Assembly (NCBI RefSeq): GCF_047511655.1
Contig: NC_133394.1
Span: 108,086,343 to 108,150,342, forward strand
Source of the DNA: Castor canadensis
Taxonomy: Eukaryota; Chordata; Mammalia; Rodentia; Castoridae
Direction: 5' to 3'
Length of the DNA stretch: 64,000 nucleotides
Below are positions 23,518 to 34,808 of this stretch, in pieces. Position numbers and translations under genes: made by a program. Every line of letters starts with the position of its first letter. The stretch's first letter is position 1. The notes below the pieces were generated by a model. It worked only from the letters and a program-made list of their open reading frames with translations. It ran no database searches and was not told the origin of the DNA.

Positions 23518-26500
23518 CTAATGTCCGCATATGAGGGAGAACATATGATTTTTGGTCTTTTGGGCCAGGCTAACCTCAATCAGAATTACGTTCTCTAGTT
23601 TCATCCATTTACTTGTGAATGATAACATTTCATTTTTCTTCATGGCTTCATAAAATTCCACTGTGCATAAATACCACATTTTCTTAATCCATTTGTCAGT
23701 AGTGGGGCATCTTGGCTGTTTCCATAACTTGGCTATTGTGAATAGTGCTGCAATAAACATGGGTGTGCAGGTGCCTCTGGAGTAACCTGTGTCACATTCT
23801 TTTGGGTGTATCCCCAAGAGTGGTATTGCTGGATCACATGGCAGATCTATGTTTAGATTTTTAAGAAGCCTCCAAATTTTTTTTCCAGAGTGGTTGTACT
23901 AGTTTATATTCCCACCAACAGTGTAAGAGGGTTCCTTTTTCCCCACATCCTCGCCAATACCTGTTGGTGGTGTTGCTAATGATGGCTATTCTAACAGGGG
24001 TGAGGTGGAATCTTAGTGTGGTTTTAATTTGCATTTCCTTTATTGCTAGAGATGGTGAGCATTGTTTCATGTGTTTTTTGGCCATTTGAATTTCTTCTTT
24101 TGAGAAAGTTCTGCTTAGTTCACTTGCCCATTTCTTTATTGGTTTATTAATTTTGGGATAATTTAGCTTTTTGAGTTCCCTATATATTCTGGTTATCAGT
24201 CCTTTGTCTGATGTGTAGCTGGCAAATATTTTCTTCCACTCTGTGGGTGGTCTCTTCAGTTTAGAGACCATTTCTTTTTTTGAGCAGAAACTTTTTAGTT
24301 TTACGAAGTCCCATTTATCTATGCTATCTTTTAGTTGCTAAGCTCCTGGGGTCCACTGAGAAAGTCTTTGCCTATACCTGTTATTTCCAAAGTATTTCCT
24401 ATTCTTTCCTGTACCAACTTTAGAGTTTGAGGTCTGATATAAACATCCTTGATCCATTTTGAGTTAATATTGGTATAGAGTGATAAACATGTATCTAGTT
24501 TCAGTTTTTTGCAGACTGCTAAGCAGTTTTCCCAGCAGTTTTTGTTGAAGAGGCTGTCTTTTCTCCATCGTATATTTTTATCACCTTTGTCAAAGATAAG
24601 TTGGTTATAGTTGTGTGGCTTCATATCTGGGTCCTCTATTCTGTTCCACTGGTCTTCATGTCTGTTTTTGTGCCAGTACCATGCTGTTTTTATTGCTATT
24701 GCTTTGCAATACGGTTTGAAGTTGGGTAATGTGATACCTCCAGTGTTGTTCTTTTTGCTGAGTATTGCCTTGGCTATTAATGGCCTCTTGTGTTTCCATA
24801 TAAATTTAATGGTAGATTTTTCAATATCTTTGATGAATGTCATTGGGATTTTAATGGAAATTACATTAAACATGTAGATTTCTTTTAGCAGTATAGACAT
24901 TTTTACTATGTTGATTCTACCAATCCATGAGCATGGGAGATCTCTCCACTTTCTATAGTCTTCCTAGATCTCTTTCTTCAGAATTTTATAGATTTACTTG
25001 TAGAGGTCATTCACATCCTTTGCTAAGTTTACACCTAGGTATTTGATTTTTTTGAGGCTATTGTAAATGGAATTGTTTTCATATATTCTTTCTCAGTTTG
25101 TTCATTATTAGTGTATAGAAATGCTAATGATTTTTCTATGTTGATTTTATATCCTGCTACCTTGTTATAGTTGTTGATGGTGTCTAGGAGCTTTTGAGTA
25201 GAGCTTTTTGGGTCTTTAACATATAGGATCATATCATCTGCAAATAGGGATATTTTGACACCTTCTTTACCTATTTGTATTCCTTTTCTTCCTTCTTCTT
25301 CCCTAATTGCTCTGGCTAGGCATTCCAGACCTGTGTTGAATAGGAGTGGAGATAGTGGGCATCCTTGTCTTGTTCCTAATTTTAGAGGGAATGATTTCAG
25401 TTTTTCACCATTAAGTATAATGCTGGCAGTAGGTTTGTCATATATAGCTTTTATAATGTTGAGGTACTTTCCTTCAATTCCTAGTTTTCTTAGAACTTTT
25501 ATCATGAAATAGTGTTGGATCTTATCAAAGGCTTTTTCTGCATCCATAGAGATGATCAAGTGTTTTTGTCTTTGCTTCTGTTAATATGGTTTATTACATT
25601 TATTGATTTTCGTATGATGAACCACCCCTGCATTCTTGGGATAAAGTCTACTTGGTTTTGGTGAATGATCTTTTTGATGTGTTGTTGAATTCATTTTGCC
25701 ATGATTTTATTGAGGATTTTTTCATCAATGTTCATTAAGGAGATTGGCCTATAGTTCTCTTTTTGGAGGTGTCTTTGCCTGGTTTTGGGATAAGTATAAT
25801 ACTGGCTTCATAAAATGTGTTAGGCAGTTTTCCTTCCCTTTCTATTTCATGGAACAGTTTAAGGAGGGTTGTTACTAGTTCTTCTTTAAAAGTCTGTTAG
25901 AATTCAGCAGTGAATCCATCCAGTCCTGGAATTTCTTTTTTGGGAGACTCTTAATTGCTGCTTCAATTTCATTTTGAGTTATACATCTACTCAGGTGTTT
26001 AATGTCCTCTTGGTTCAATTTTGGATGATCATAAGTGTCTAGAAATCTGTCCATTTCTTCAGGATTGTCAAATGTATTTGAATACAGGTTCTCAAAATAG
26101 TCTCTGGTGATTTCCTAGACTTCCTTGGTGTTTGTTGTTATCCCCCCTTTTGCATTCCTGATTTTACTAATTTGAGTTTTTTCCCTCCTCATTTTAGTCA
26201 TGTTTGCCAGTGGTCTATCGATCTTGTTTATTTTTCCAAAGACCCAACTTTTTGTTTGATTAATTCTTTGTAGTGTTTTTTTGGTTTCTAGTTCATTGAT
26301 TTCAGCTCTTATTTTTATTATTTATCTCCTTCTATTTGTTTTGGGATTTGCTTGTTCTTGTTTTCCTAGGAGTTTGAGATGTATCATTAAGTCTTTGATT
26401 TGAGATATTTCAGTCTTTTTAATGTATGTACTCATGGCTATAAACTTTCCTCTCAGGACTGCCTTTGCTGTGTCCCATAGGTTCTGGTAGGTTGTGTTTT

Positions 26501-27338
26501 CATTTTCATTGATTTCCAGAAACCTTTAACTTCCTCTTTTATTTCATCAATGATCCATTGTTCATTAAGCTATGAGTTATTCAGTTTCTAGCTGTTTGCA
26601 TGCTTTTTGTCTTTATTTTTGTTGCTGAGTTCTAGTTTTATTGCATTGTGATCAGATAGAATGCATGGTATAATTTCTATTTTCTTATATTTGGTGAGGC
26701 TTGCTTTGTGCCCTAGGATATGATCTATTTTGGAGAAGGTTCTGTGAGCTGCTGAGAAGAAGAATGTGTATTGTGTAGAAGTTGAATGAAATGTTCTCTA
26801 TACATCAACTAGATTCATATGATCTATGGTATGCTTTAGATCTTGGATTTCTTTTTAGATTTTTTGTTTGGATGACCTATGTATTGATGATAGTGGGGTG
26901 TTAAAGTCTCCCATGCCCACTGTGTTGGAGTTAATATATGCTTTTAGGTCCTGCAGGGTATGTTTGATGAAATTGGGTGCATTGATACTGGGTGCATATA
27001 TGTTGATATTTGTTATTTCTTTTTGGTCTATTTCCCCTTTTATTAGTATGGAATGTCCTCCTTTATCTTTTGATCAATGTAGGTTTGAAGTCTACTTTGT
27101 CAGAGATAAGTATTGCTACTCCTACCTGTTTTCGGGGGCCATTGACTTGGTAATTTTTCTTCCAGCCTTTCATCATAAGCCTGTGCTTATTTCTATAGAT
27201 GTGATGGGTCTCCTATAATCAACAAATTGTTGGATCTTCCATTTTAATCCAGTTTGTCAAACTTTGCCTTTTGATGGGGGAGTTAAGTCTATTAACATTA
27301 AGTGTTAGTATTGACAGGTATGTGGTGATTCCTGTCAT
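23518..27338 (-). pseudogene. L1 ORF2 (endonuclease-reverse transcriptase), frame-broken
   Basis: From the ATG at 27336-27338 to the TAG at 23518 the span is 3821 nt, the usual ORF2 length of ~1270 codons, so no large deletion has occurred. The endonuclease domain occupies the first ~0.8 kb. The RT core is open in the 25035-25559 frame, with [11 protein letters not shown], then [13 protein letters not shown], then the catalytic FADD (residues 106-109, nt 25233-25244). The C-terminal domain is in the 24271-23518 pieces. The span is not a multiple of three, so at least one net frameshift remains. It is the only ORF2 in the window that keeps the FADD motif. Confidence 0.93.
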
Positions 27339-27388
27339 TTAGTTGTCTTAGTTGTTTGAAGGTTTGATTGTATGTAAGTAAATAGATG

Positions 27389-28586
27389 TTACTCTCTACT
27401 TTGTTGCTTTTTCTTTTCCTGTAGTTTGGAATTGCCTGCCCTTTCATGGTTATGTTGGGTTTCACTTTCTGTGTGCAGAATACCTTGAAGAATATTTTGT
27501 AGTGGTGGCTTTGTGGTCATATATTGTTTTAATTTCTGCTTATCATGGAAGACTTTTGTTGCTCCATCTATACTGAATGATAATTTTGCTGGGTAGAGTA
27601 TCCTAGGGTTAAAGTTATTTTCATTCAGTGCCTGGAAGACCTCACCTCAAGCTCTTCTTGCTTTTAATGTTTCTGTTGAGAAATATGCTGTGATTTTGAT
27701 GGGTTTACCTTTGTATGTTATTTGTTTTTTCTCTCTTACAGCTTTCAATATTCTTTCTCTAGTCTCTGTACCTGTTGTTTTAATGATAATATGCCACGTG
27801 TAATTCTATTTTGGTCAGGTCTGTTTGGTGTTCTGGAGGCTTCCTGTACCTGTATGGGCATAGAGTTCCCTAGATTTGCGAAATTTTCTGTTATTATTTT
27901 GTTGGCTATATTACACATTCCTTTTGCTTGCACCTCTTTTCCTTCTTCAATGCCCATGATTCTCAGGTTTGGTCTTTTGATAGAGTCAGTAAGTTCTTGC
28001 ATTTTGTTTTCACAGGTCTTGATTGTTTAAGTGTTCTTTGGTTTTTCCTTTAATTACCATTTCATCTTCAAGTTCTGAGATTCTGTCTTCTGTTTGTTCT
28101 GTTCTGCTGGATTGGCCTTCCATTTTGTTTTACTTTTCTGTTTCATTCTTTTTTCTGAGGTTTTCTATATCCTGAGTCACTTCCTCTTTGATATTGTCTG
28201 GTTTTCATTCTGAGTTCATTTATCTCTTTATTAACTGTGTTCTTTGTTTCACTTTGGTGTTTATACAGTGCTTCTATAGTTTCTCTTATTTCTTCTTGTG
28301 CTTTCTCAAGTTCTCTATTTTTGTTGTCTTGGAATTTCTTGAGTGTCTCCTGTACATTTTGGATAACCATATCTAGTATCATCTCCATAAAATTCTCATT
28401 GATTACTTGCAGGATTTCTTCTTTCAGAGTGCTCTTGTGGGCTTCATTGGGTTCTTTGTCATAGTTTATCTTTGTTTTGTTGGAGTCTGTATCTGGGTAT
28501 CTATTTTCTTCATTTCCCTCTGGTTCCTGTACTGATTTATTATTGGGGGGGAAGTGGTTTCCCTCTTGTTTCTGTCTTCCCAACAT
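27389..28586 (-). pseudogene. L1 ORF1 (RNA-binding protein), frame-broken
   Basis: The start MLGRQKQEGNHF at 28586 and the end 'aaaagcaacaaagtagagagtaa' at 27389 delimit a span of 1198 nt. The N-terminal frame to about 28143 includes a Glu/Lys-rich coiled-coil stretch (LKKFQDNKNRELEKAQEEIR). The middle frame 27745-28002 holds the RNA-recognition block KRPNLRIMGIEEGKEVQAKG. At least one frameshift lies near 28143. ORF1p would coat L1 RNA; this copy cannot make a full protein. Confidence 0.9.
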
Positions 28587-28876
28587 TGCCCTTGCTATTA
28601 CTACTGTCCCCATACTGGGCATAACTCCATATTGTCTAGCTTGTAATAATAACAATGGTGATTTCTGGTGGTCTGCGTCTTCCCAAGCAGTCTGGGAGCT
28701 GGCATCTGGTGGTGCTGAAGCCCTCCTGTTTTCTCCATTTATCGTTGAGTGGGGATACTGTGCATGGGCTGGGGGTGTGGAGGAGTCTGAGTTTTGCCTC
28801 TTCTTTGTGATCTCACCAAGATTTTATTTTAGGAAGCATGCTACCTACTTCCTCCCTCTAGTTGCCATCTTGTCAC
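28587..28876 (-). promoter_or_regulatory. L1 5'UTR, short version
   Basis: It begins acaagatggcaactagaggg (YY1-type core at the start) and matches the first ~230 bp of the 5'UTR of the L1 at 32439 (for example ccaccagatgccaRctcc). It then goes almost directly to ORF1, whereas the 32439 copy has ~1.1 kb of 5'UTR. Either ~0.8 kb was lost here or the other lineage gained it. Confidence 0.7.
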
Positions 28877-28904
28877 AATTTTTTCACTTATTTTTAAAGT
28901 AAAT

Positions 28905-29212
28905 TTCAAGCCAGGCACTGGTGGCTCATGGCTCTAATCCTAGTTATGTGAGGTTGAAATCCTGAGAATCAGGGTTTGAAGCCAGCCCACCCATCTCACA
29001 GTAGCTGGGTATGGCGGCATGTGCCTATCATCCTCACTATGGCAGGAAGCATTATAGAGGAGGTTAGTGTTCCAGGCATCCTCAGGGAAAATGTGGTATG
29101 ACTAAAGCAAAAAGGACTGAGTATGTGACTCAAGTGGTTGAACACCTGCCTTGTAAGTGTCAAGTTCTGAGTTCAATCTTGTATACCAACCCTCTCCCCC
29201 CCAAGAAATAGT
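28905..29212 (+). mobile_element. Composite 7SL-like/tRNA-like SINE
   Basis: The sense order is a first B1/Alu-like head (gccaggcactggtggctcat), a second related head (gctgggtatggcggcatgtg), then a tRNA-like tail (gactcaagtggttgaacacc, gagttcaatct) with an A-poor end. Possible 7-bp TSD tttcaag on both sides (about 28903-28909 and 29216-29222). It lies immediately downstream in plus coordinates of the L1 5' end. Confidence 0.8.
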
Positions 29213-29521
29213 ATGTTTCAAGATAATGAGATCATAAGAAGCATAATGTGTTATTTTATTTTCATGACTTTATATATTGCTATATTATTTTCCTAAAGAT
29301 TTCTCTGTATAGCTGAGAATGAAAAAAGTAAGGAGAGGAATATTGCATGTAACTTAAATAGATGTCTTAATTTTGCATTGTGAGATGCCAAGGTGTTGCT
29401 TCACTGAATTAATGTCACACTTTTGTTTACTCTCTATTTGTTTTGCAAGAATCTTAGTTTCTTACAAAATAATTCATACTTTTTGATTAATAGCTTAGAG
29501 TTATGATGTTAACATTTACTA

Positions 29522-29870
29522 CATTTGGTATGGCTTGTCCCCCAAAGATTCTGGTGCTGTGGTCTTGGTCTTCAAAGTAATTGTATCAGAGAAGAGGTAT
29601 AACCTTGAAAAGGTGGTGCCTAGTGGTATGTGAATACATTATTAGGGGCACCACTGTTCGATGGATTAATGCCTTTCGTTTTAGTGGATAATGTATTATG
29701 TCTTACATACCATGCCCTTCATACCATGAAGGGCAAGTTGTGACAAAGATTTCTGTTTTCTCAGCTCATTCTCTATCTGCCTCATTTGCAAATACTCCCC
29801 GCATGTGGTGTAGTCCTCCATGTTAGGACATAGTATTGTCACAAATGGCTCACTGGAGGTCCTCTGGCCC
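29522..29870 (+). mobile_element. MaLR-type LTR, diverged
   Basis: It begins with ggtatggcttgtcccccaaag, followed by a ttggtcttc block, aaaaggtggtgcctagtggt, and ttaggggcaccac. These are the ordered landmarks of MaLR LTRs. The right half (Ctctctatctgcc-like, ccatgttaggacatag) is loose but consistent. No internal retroviral genes are present. Confidence 0.7.
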
Positions 29871-29929
29871 TATTCAAATTGAAATCATGAATAGGCAAGG
29901 GTAGCATCTTTGGCGTTTTCAGTGCTAAT

Positions 29930-30115
29930 GTTCTGAGTTTCAGGGGCTTACTCCCCAGGTGTTTCAAACCTCAGAGGCTTATAGCTGTATGCTCTGAGAA
30001 CTAGAGATTTGTGGTTCCAAGCTTTCAAAGCTAGAGGCTTATTGCACTAGGTGCTCATATCAGAGTTAGCTGTCAGCCTTCAAAGCTAGCAGCCCTGCAC
30101 TGACAAGTTTGTGTT
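29930..30115 (+). repeat. Degenerate tandem repeat, four imperfect units
   Basis: Four related blocks follow one another at ~45-65 bp spacing: gtttcaggggcttac, gtttcaaacctcagaggctt, ctttcaaagctagaggctta, and ccttcaaagctagcagccct. The array lies directly downstream of the MaLR LTR, in a stretch less AT-rich than most of the window. It may be internal sequence of an old LTR element or a local minisatellite. Confidence 0.5.
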
Positions 30116-31444
30116 GCAGTCTCCAGTGAGAGGTATCCAGACCTTCAGCTCTTAATCCTTGACAGATTTCTGGAAATCTTCCAGTGTCCGGGACTCAATG
30201 TTTCAGTACTTTGTAGACTCTTGCTTTCCATAGACTTAGCTCTTTGACACTTCTGGCATTCTTAGAACTGCCTCAGTCCTTTGTAGTCTCTGCAGTCTCT
30301 AGTCCACCCTGAAACTTTTCAGTTGCCACTTAGCCACTGAATGAGTCAAAATAAATCACTCTCTAGGCACCTTCCAATTGCTCCTGCCAGATGCCTAGGG
30401 CTTGAAGTCAAGAGTTTAATTTGGTTCTTAGTGTTACCAATTTAATCTGCTTTACCTGTGTTAAAGACCACAGATAGACAATAAAAGACCATTGGGGAGC
30501 AGTTATTGAGCTTAAAGTGGTAGTATGGTGGGTGGAGAAAAGTAGACAGGAAAAGCTTCCTGGGCTAGCTGGCAAAGACTGAGAAATAGCTTATTTCTAT
30601 GGCTAGAAAATGGGCATGGCACACTTGTTAGTGTATTTTAATTCCACAGTTGTGGACTTGGTGGCACATGGCTTCCAGTTCTACCTATCACAACCATCTG
30701 CACCAATTACAAGCCTCCCATTCAGGCACTGCACCAATCATATGTTGTGAGTGAGAACAGATGTAGTTTTAAGTACATTTATCGAAACTTCACCTACTGC
30801 TTCTCTTGCATGGAGTAGAGTCTTCCAAAGCCAGAAAAAATTGCCTAGAGAAGTCTGGCTACAGCAAGGCCTTCTGAAGATGAAATTGTGGTTTTTGTCC
30901 TCTTCCAGGAGGACTACAGTTTCATCAGTGTTATTGTGGAATCTACAGAATATCAGGTTGTCCAGAAGGCAGTAAAGTCAGTTTCCAAAGAAGGGACACA
31001 TTGGCTGACAGCTCCTTGCTCAAGACAATCAGGAACAATGTGGTAGTAGAAATACTATGTACTCATGTATGGAAATGGAAAAATTAAACCTATGAAATGA
31101 TTACAGGAATGGTGTGGGGGATAATAGAGAATGATGGAGGAAGTGATTTCAACCATGTCAAATTGTAAATGTCACAATGTACACCTAGTAAAACAATAAT
31201 ATGATAATTTTTAAAAGGTAAGTGTGTTTTACTTGTCATTAAGAGCCTGAATGGTCTGCTACTCAAAACATTCCAAATAGTGTTTAATAAAGCTGAACTT
31301 GTAACTATAGTCCCTGAGAAGGGTTGGATTCCATTGATCTTTCTGAGTATGAGATCCTCAATAGATGCCATCTGCAGATCTTGACTTCCCTGCTTCCAGA
31401 ATAGTGAGCTAAAGACATAATTTTGCACATTCTTTCTTTCTTTT
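30116..31444. other. Low-copy DNA, less AT-rich, no recognised gene
   Basis: No repeat named. An open run follows a polypyrimidine-AG at 30885-30909 (ttttgtcctcttccag) and reads EDYSFISVIVESTEYQVVQK before a stop at 31043-31045. I do not recognise it and there is no second exon to support it. The stretch 31080-31215 has an L1-3'UTR-like feel (aaatgtcacaatgtacacct) but is too short to classify. Confidence 0.4.
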
Positions 31445-31580
31445 CTTCATTCATTTTTGTTTTTGAGACAGGGTCTTGCTAACAGAATCCCACAGCTTAT
31501 CCTTACATGCAGAATCCTCCTGCTTTAGCCTCCTGAGTAAGGATATTACAGGCACATGCCACCATACCTGGCTAAATTTT
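31445..31580 (-). mobile_element. 7SL/B1-like SINE (antisense)
   Basis: The plus strand shows gagacagggtcttgctaac, tcctcctgctttagcctcct, gagtaaggatattacagg, and cacatgccaccatacctgg, the antisense of an Alu/B1-like 7SL-derived monomer. The T-rich start at about 31437-31465 represents its A-rich tail. Confidence 0.8.
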
Positions 31581-31681
31581 TCTTCTAGGAAGGTACCAAG
31601 CTATAAGTATTTTCATATAGCAACACGTAAAAATTGAATACTGCTGGTTAACATAGAGAAAACTATAATAAGAAATGTATT

Positions 31682-31872
31682 GTGGGCCAGGTGTCCATGG
31701 CTCACACCTGTAAACCTAGCTACTATAAGGCAGAAATCAGGAGAATCATGGTTCAAAGCCAGCTTGGGCAAATAGTTTATGAAACCATTTCTCAAAAAAA
31801 AAAACCTTCACAAAAAATGGTTGGTAGAGTGACTCAAGGGTATGTCTTGAGCATCACACACACAAAAAAACT
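31682..31872 (+). mobile_element. Composite SINE with 9-bp TSD
   Basis: The head gggccaggtgtccatggctc and ctgtaaacctagctac is B1-like. The tail after an A-rich linker (ggttggtagagtgactcaag) is tRNA-like. The 9-bp repeat aaatgtatt at 31673-31681 and 31873-31881 flanks it as a TSD. This wording is the main basis for the castorimorph guess. Confidence 0.85.
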
Positions 31873-31881
31873 AAATGTATT

Positions 31882-32424
31882 TTAGATTAGTGTATTTTCC
31901 TTAAAAAACCCTCAAAAAACATTGGTGGTGGTAAAAATTCATATTTACTAGAACTTGATAGAATTTAACAAAATTTAGAATTTTTTGCTTTTATATATTG
32001 TGTCAACATAGAGCTAGCATTTAGAGTAAGGATCAACAGATCTTGCTTGTGAAACTCCAAATAATTTATACATCAGACTTTGAGGGACAGAAATTCTGCT
32101 GAAACCTCTCTATATTGCTATTGCACCTTGCAATTAGTTGTATAGTCTTAGTAAATAAATGAGCCTAGTTGTTTCTGATTAAAGATTGTACGCATATATA
32201 GACAGGGACTGTGTTTAACCAACCCCTGTTAGTGACGTGAAATCCATGAGGACATGGATTAATTTTTATACATTTTCTTGATACTAAGGAGAAATTGAAT
32301 TTTCATCAATTTTAAATAGGAATAATGTGTCAAAAACAAAACACTAGCAATTCTACCAATTATCTCTAAAATTTTTTTTTCTATTTTTTCTCATACAAAA
32401 TTTCTATTTATTCATCTATTCATT
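31882..32424. other. Low-copy AT-rich DNA, nothing recognised
   Basis: No coding or RNA features seen. The last ~40 bp (ttcatctattcattaaatca) join in sequence to 37458 once the L1 at 32439 is removed. Confidence 0.5.
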
Positions 32425-32438
32425 AAATCATCCACTTA

Positions 32439-33565
32439 GAGGATCCAAGGTGGTGACTAGAGTTCAGAAGCAGACAGCATGAGCTCCATAAATCAAAAAT
32501 TTTGCTGAGATACTGGAGTCACAATTGTCAGAAAAAAGCATCAAGAGACGAATCAGGGCTTCAACACCCTGAACCCCTAGCCCATACAAATCTTCTCTTC
32601 GCCATGTCACACTGAGCAAACAGGAGGGCTCCTGTGCCACCAGATGCCAACTCCAAACCTTCTTGGGAGACAGCCAGCAGACCAACAAGTGAGTAGTCCC
32701 ACAGCTACCCTAGGGATAAACCAACATAGTTCCCTGGACAGACTGACCAACTACGACCCCCCTAAAAAAAAAAACTATAAACAAGGAATTGAACACTAAC
32801 ATGCAGCAAAGGGCAGGATACTCTAAGTGCACTGGAAAAGGAGGAAGAGGCAAAGAACTGGTCTCCTCCAGAACTTTCAGTAAAAAAAGACTGGAGAGGC
32901 AGACAGGCAAATAGTAGGCGGATGATAAGCTGGTGCCTGAAATAGGGCAGATAGCAGTCCACAAAGCTAACTCCTGAGCCAGTGAGCAACATCCAAAGTC
33001 AAACAACCTTTCAAACCTGAAAAACAATCAGAAAACCAGCATAACATGCTGACAGTAGGGAAGTGTCTGAAGGCTCTCTGACCTAGCCCCAGAGAAAGGA
33101 GGTGTGACAAAGAAACAAGCCCCCAGTAAACCAACACAGAGAAAATCCATCTCCAAAGGAGGACAGCTGGTGAACCACAGAGCTGATCTCTGGAACCTGA
33201 GGACAAGCCACACCTCACTGAGGAAGAAGCTGGCTAAACAGCTGCTGCTGAAAGATGGCAAAAAAAACCTAGCAAGTCTCCCTAACAACCTGGTGAGACT
33301 AAGACAGAGCATCTGCTTAAAAGCCAACACAAGCTTTGGATGTTGAAGGAGTAACACCAGAGCTACTAAAACTGAAATTTTGTTGTTCCTGAACCTTGAA
33401 CTTTTATGTTTGTTTGTTTGTTTTGTTTGTCTACTACCTCTCCCTATTAATTTCATTGGTTTTCCTTTTTTTCTTGCATTCTCTGTTTTGTTAGTACTAT
33501 AATTGTAACTTAACTAATAGTAAATTTCACACAGACCAGGGACAGAAACAGCACCAAGTGAAGCA
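32439..33565 (+). promoter_or_regulatory. L1 5'UTR, AT-richer type
   Basis: It starts gaggatccaaggtggtgact; the YY1-type core caagatggc found in the 12730 and 28876 copies has decayed here to caaggtggt. The text differs from the GC-rich 5'UTR of the L1 at 12730 beyond the first ~25 bp, yet shares its first ~230 bp with the 5'UTR at 28876. A (TTTG)n-like run lies at 33409-33430. Minus-strand frames of up to 142 codons here are accidental. Confidence 0.75.
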
Positions 33566-34758
33566 ATGGGAAGACAAAAGAGGAATAGAAACCAATCTCT
33601 CCCTCAAAATAAATTAATACAGATTTAGAGGGAAATGAAGAAAATGGATACCCAGTTCCAGACTCCAACAAAACAAAGGTAAACTATGCTAAAGAACCCA
33701 ATGAAGCAAACAAGAACATCTTGAAAGAAGAAATCCTGCAAGACATCACTGAGAATTTCATGGAAATGTTACTAGACATGGTCAACCAAAACGTACAAGA
33801 GGCACTCAAGAAATTCCAAGAGAACAAAAATAAAGAATATGAGAAGACACAAAAACAAACAAGCTGAAATCATAGGAGCCTTAAATAAACATCAAAGTGA
33901 AATAGAAAACACCGTTAATAAAGACATAAATGAATTAAGGATGAAAATTGACAATATTAAAGAGGAAGTAACCCATTTTATGGAAAACCTCAGAAAAAAG
34001 AATGAAACAGAAATACAAAATACAATGGAAGGCTACTCTACCAGACTAGAAAAAGCACAAGACAGAATCTCAGAACTTGAAGATCAAATGGAAATTATAG
34101 AAAAAACTAAAGAGCTATTAGTCAAACAATAAAGACTTATGAAAGGAATATACAAGAATTCACTGACTCCATCAAAAGGCCAAACCTGAGAATCATGAGC
34201 ATTGAAGAAGGAGAACAGTGCAAGCAAAATGAATTCATAATATATCCAACAAAATAATAAGAGAAAATTTCCCAAATCTAGAGAAAACTATGCCCATTCA
34301 GTTACAGGAAGCCTCCAGGACACCAAACAGACTTGAACAAAATAGAACTACTCCACATATATTATCATTAAAATAACAAGCACAGAGACTAGAGAAAGAA
34401 TATTGAAGGCTGTAAGAGAGAAAAAACAAATAACATGCAAAGGTAAACTCATCAAAATCACAGCAGATTTCTCAACAGAAACCTTAAAAGCAAGAAGAGC
34501 ATGGAGTGAGGTTTCCTAGGCACTGAATGAAAATAAATTCAACCCTAGGATACTCTACCCAGCAAAACTATCATTCAAAATAAATGGAGCAATAAAAGTC
34601 TTTCATGATAAGCAGAAACTAAAACAATATATGACCACCAAGCCACCACTACAAAAGACTCTTCAAGGAATTCTTCACACAGAAAATTAAACCAAACAAA
34701 ATAAACTACAGGCAGTTTCAAACTACAGGAGAAGGAAAGACAAGAAAGTAGAAAGTAA
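33566..34758 (+). pseudogene. L1 ORF1 relic
   Basis: The start MGRQKRNRNQSLPQNK at 33566 meets a TAG after ~20 codons. The 33839-34132 frame holds the coiled-coil part (ALNKHQSEIENTVNKDINEL, LEKAQDRISELEDQMEIIEK). The RNA-recognition block KRPNLRIM-SIEEGEQ lies about 34170-34220. The end is a TAA at 34756-34758. Total span is 1193 nt, matching the ORF1 at 27389-28586. The copy is broken by stops and frameshifts. Confidence 0.88.
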
Positions 34759-34808
34759 CATTGATTCAGCTACACACAATCAAACCTGTAACCAACAAAA
34801 ACAACTAA

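Larger units (their letters stand above)
23036..28876 (-). mobile_element. Near full-length type I L1 on the minus strand
   Basis: The element has all parts in order on the minus strand: short 5'UTR (28587-28876) opening with acaagatggcaactagag, ORF1 (27389-28586), a spacer of ~50 bp, ORF2 (27338 down to 23518), and a type I 3'UTR (23036-23517) with its polypurine block. Overall length is ~5.8 kb, close to complete mammalian L1s. Both ORFs are broken by frameshifts and stops. A TSD is not resolvable, because both flanks are T-rich (ttttactcatttatttt against tttttcacttattttt). Confidence 0.95.

Noticed and set aside
27722..28030. Plus-strand frames across 26868-28902 as genes
   Set aside because: They are antisense shadows of the L1 ORF1/ORF2 on the minus strand.
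33028..33456. 142-codon minus-strand frame as a gene
   Set aside because: It is antisense within the 5'UTR of the L1 at 32439; no family resemblance.
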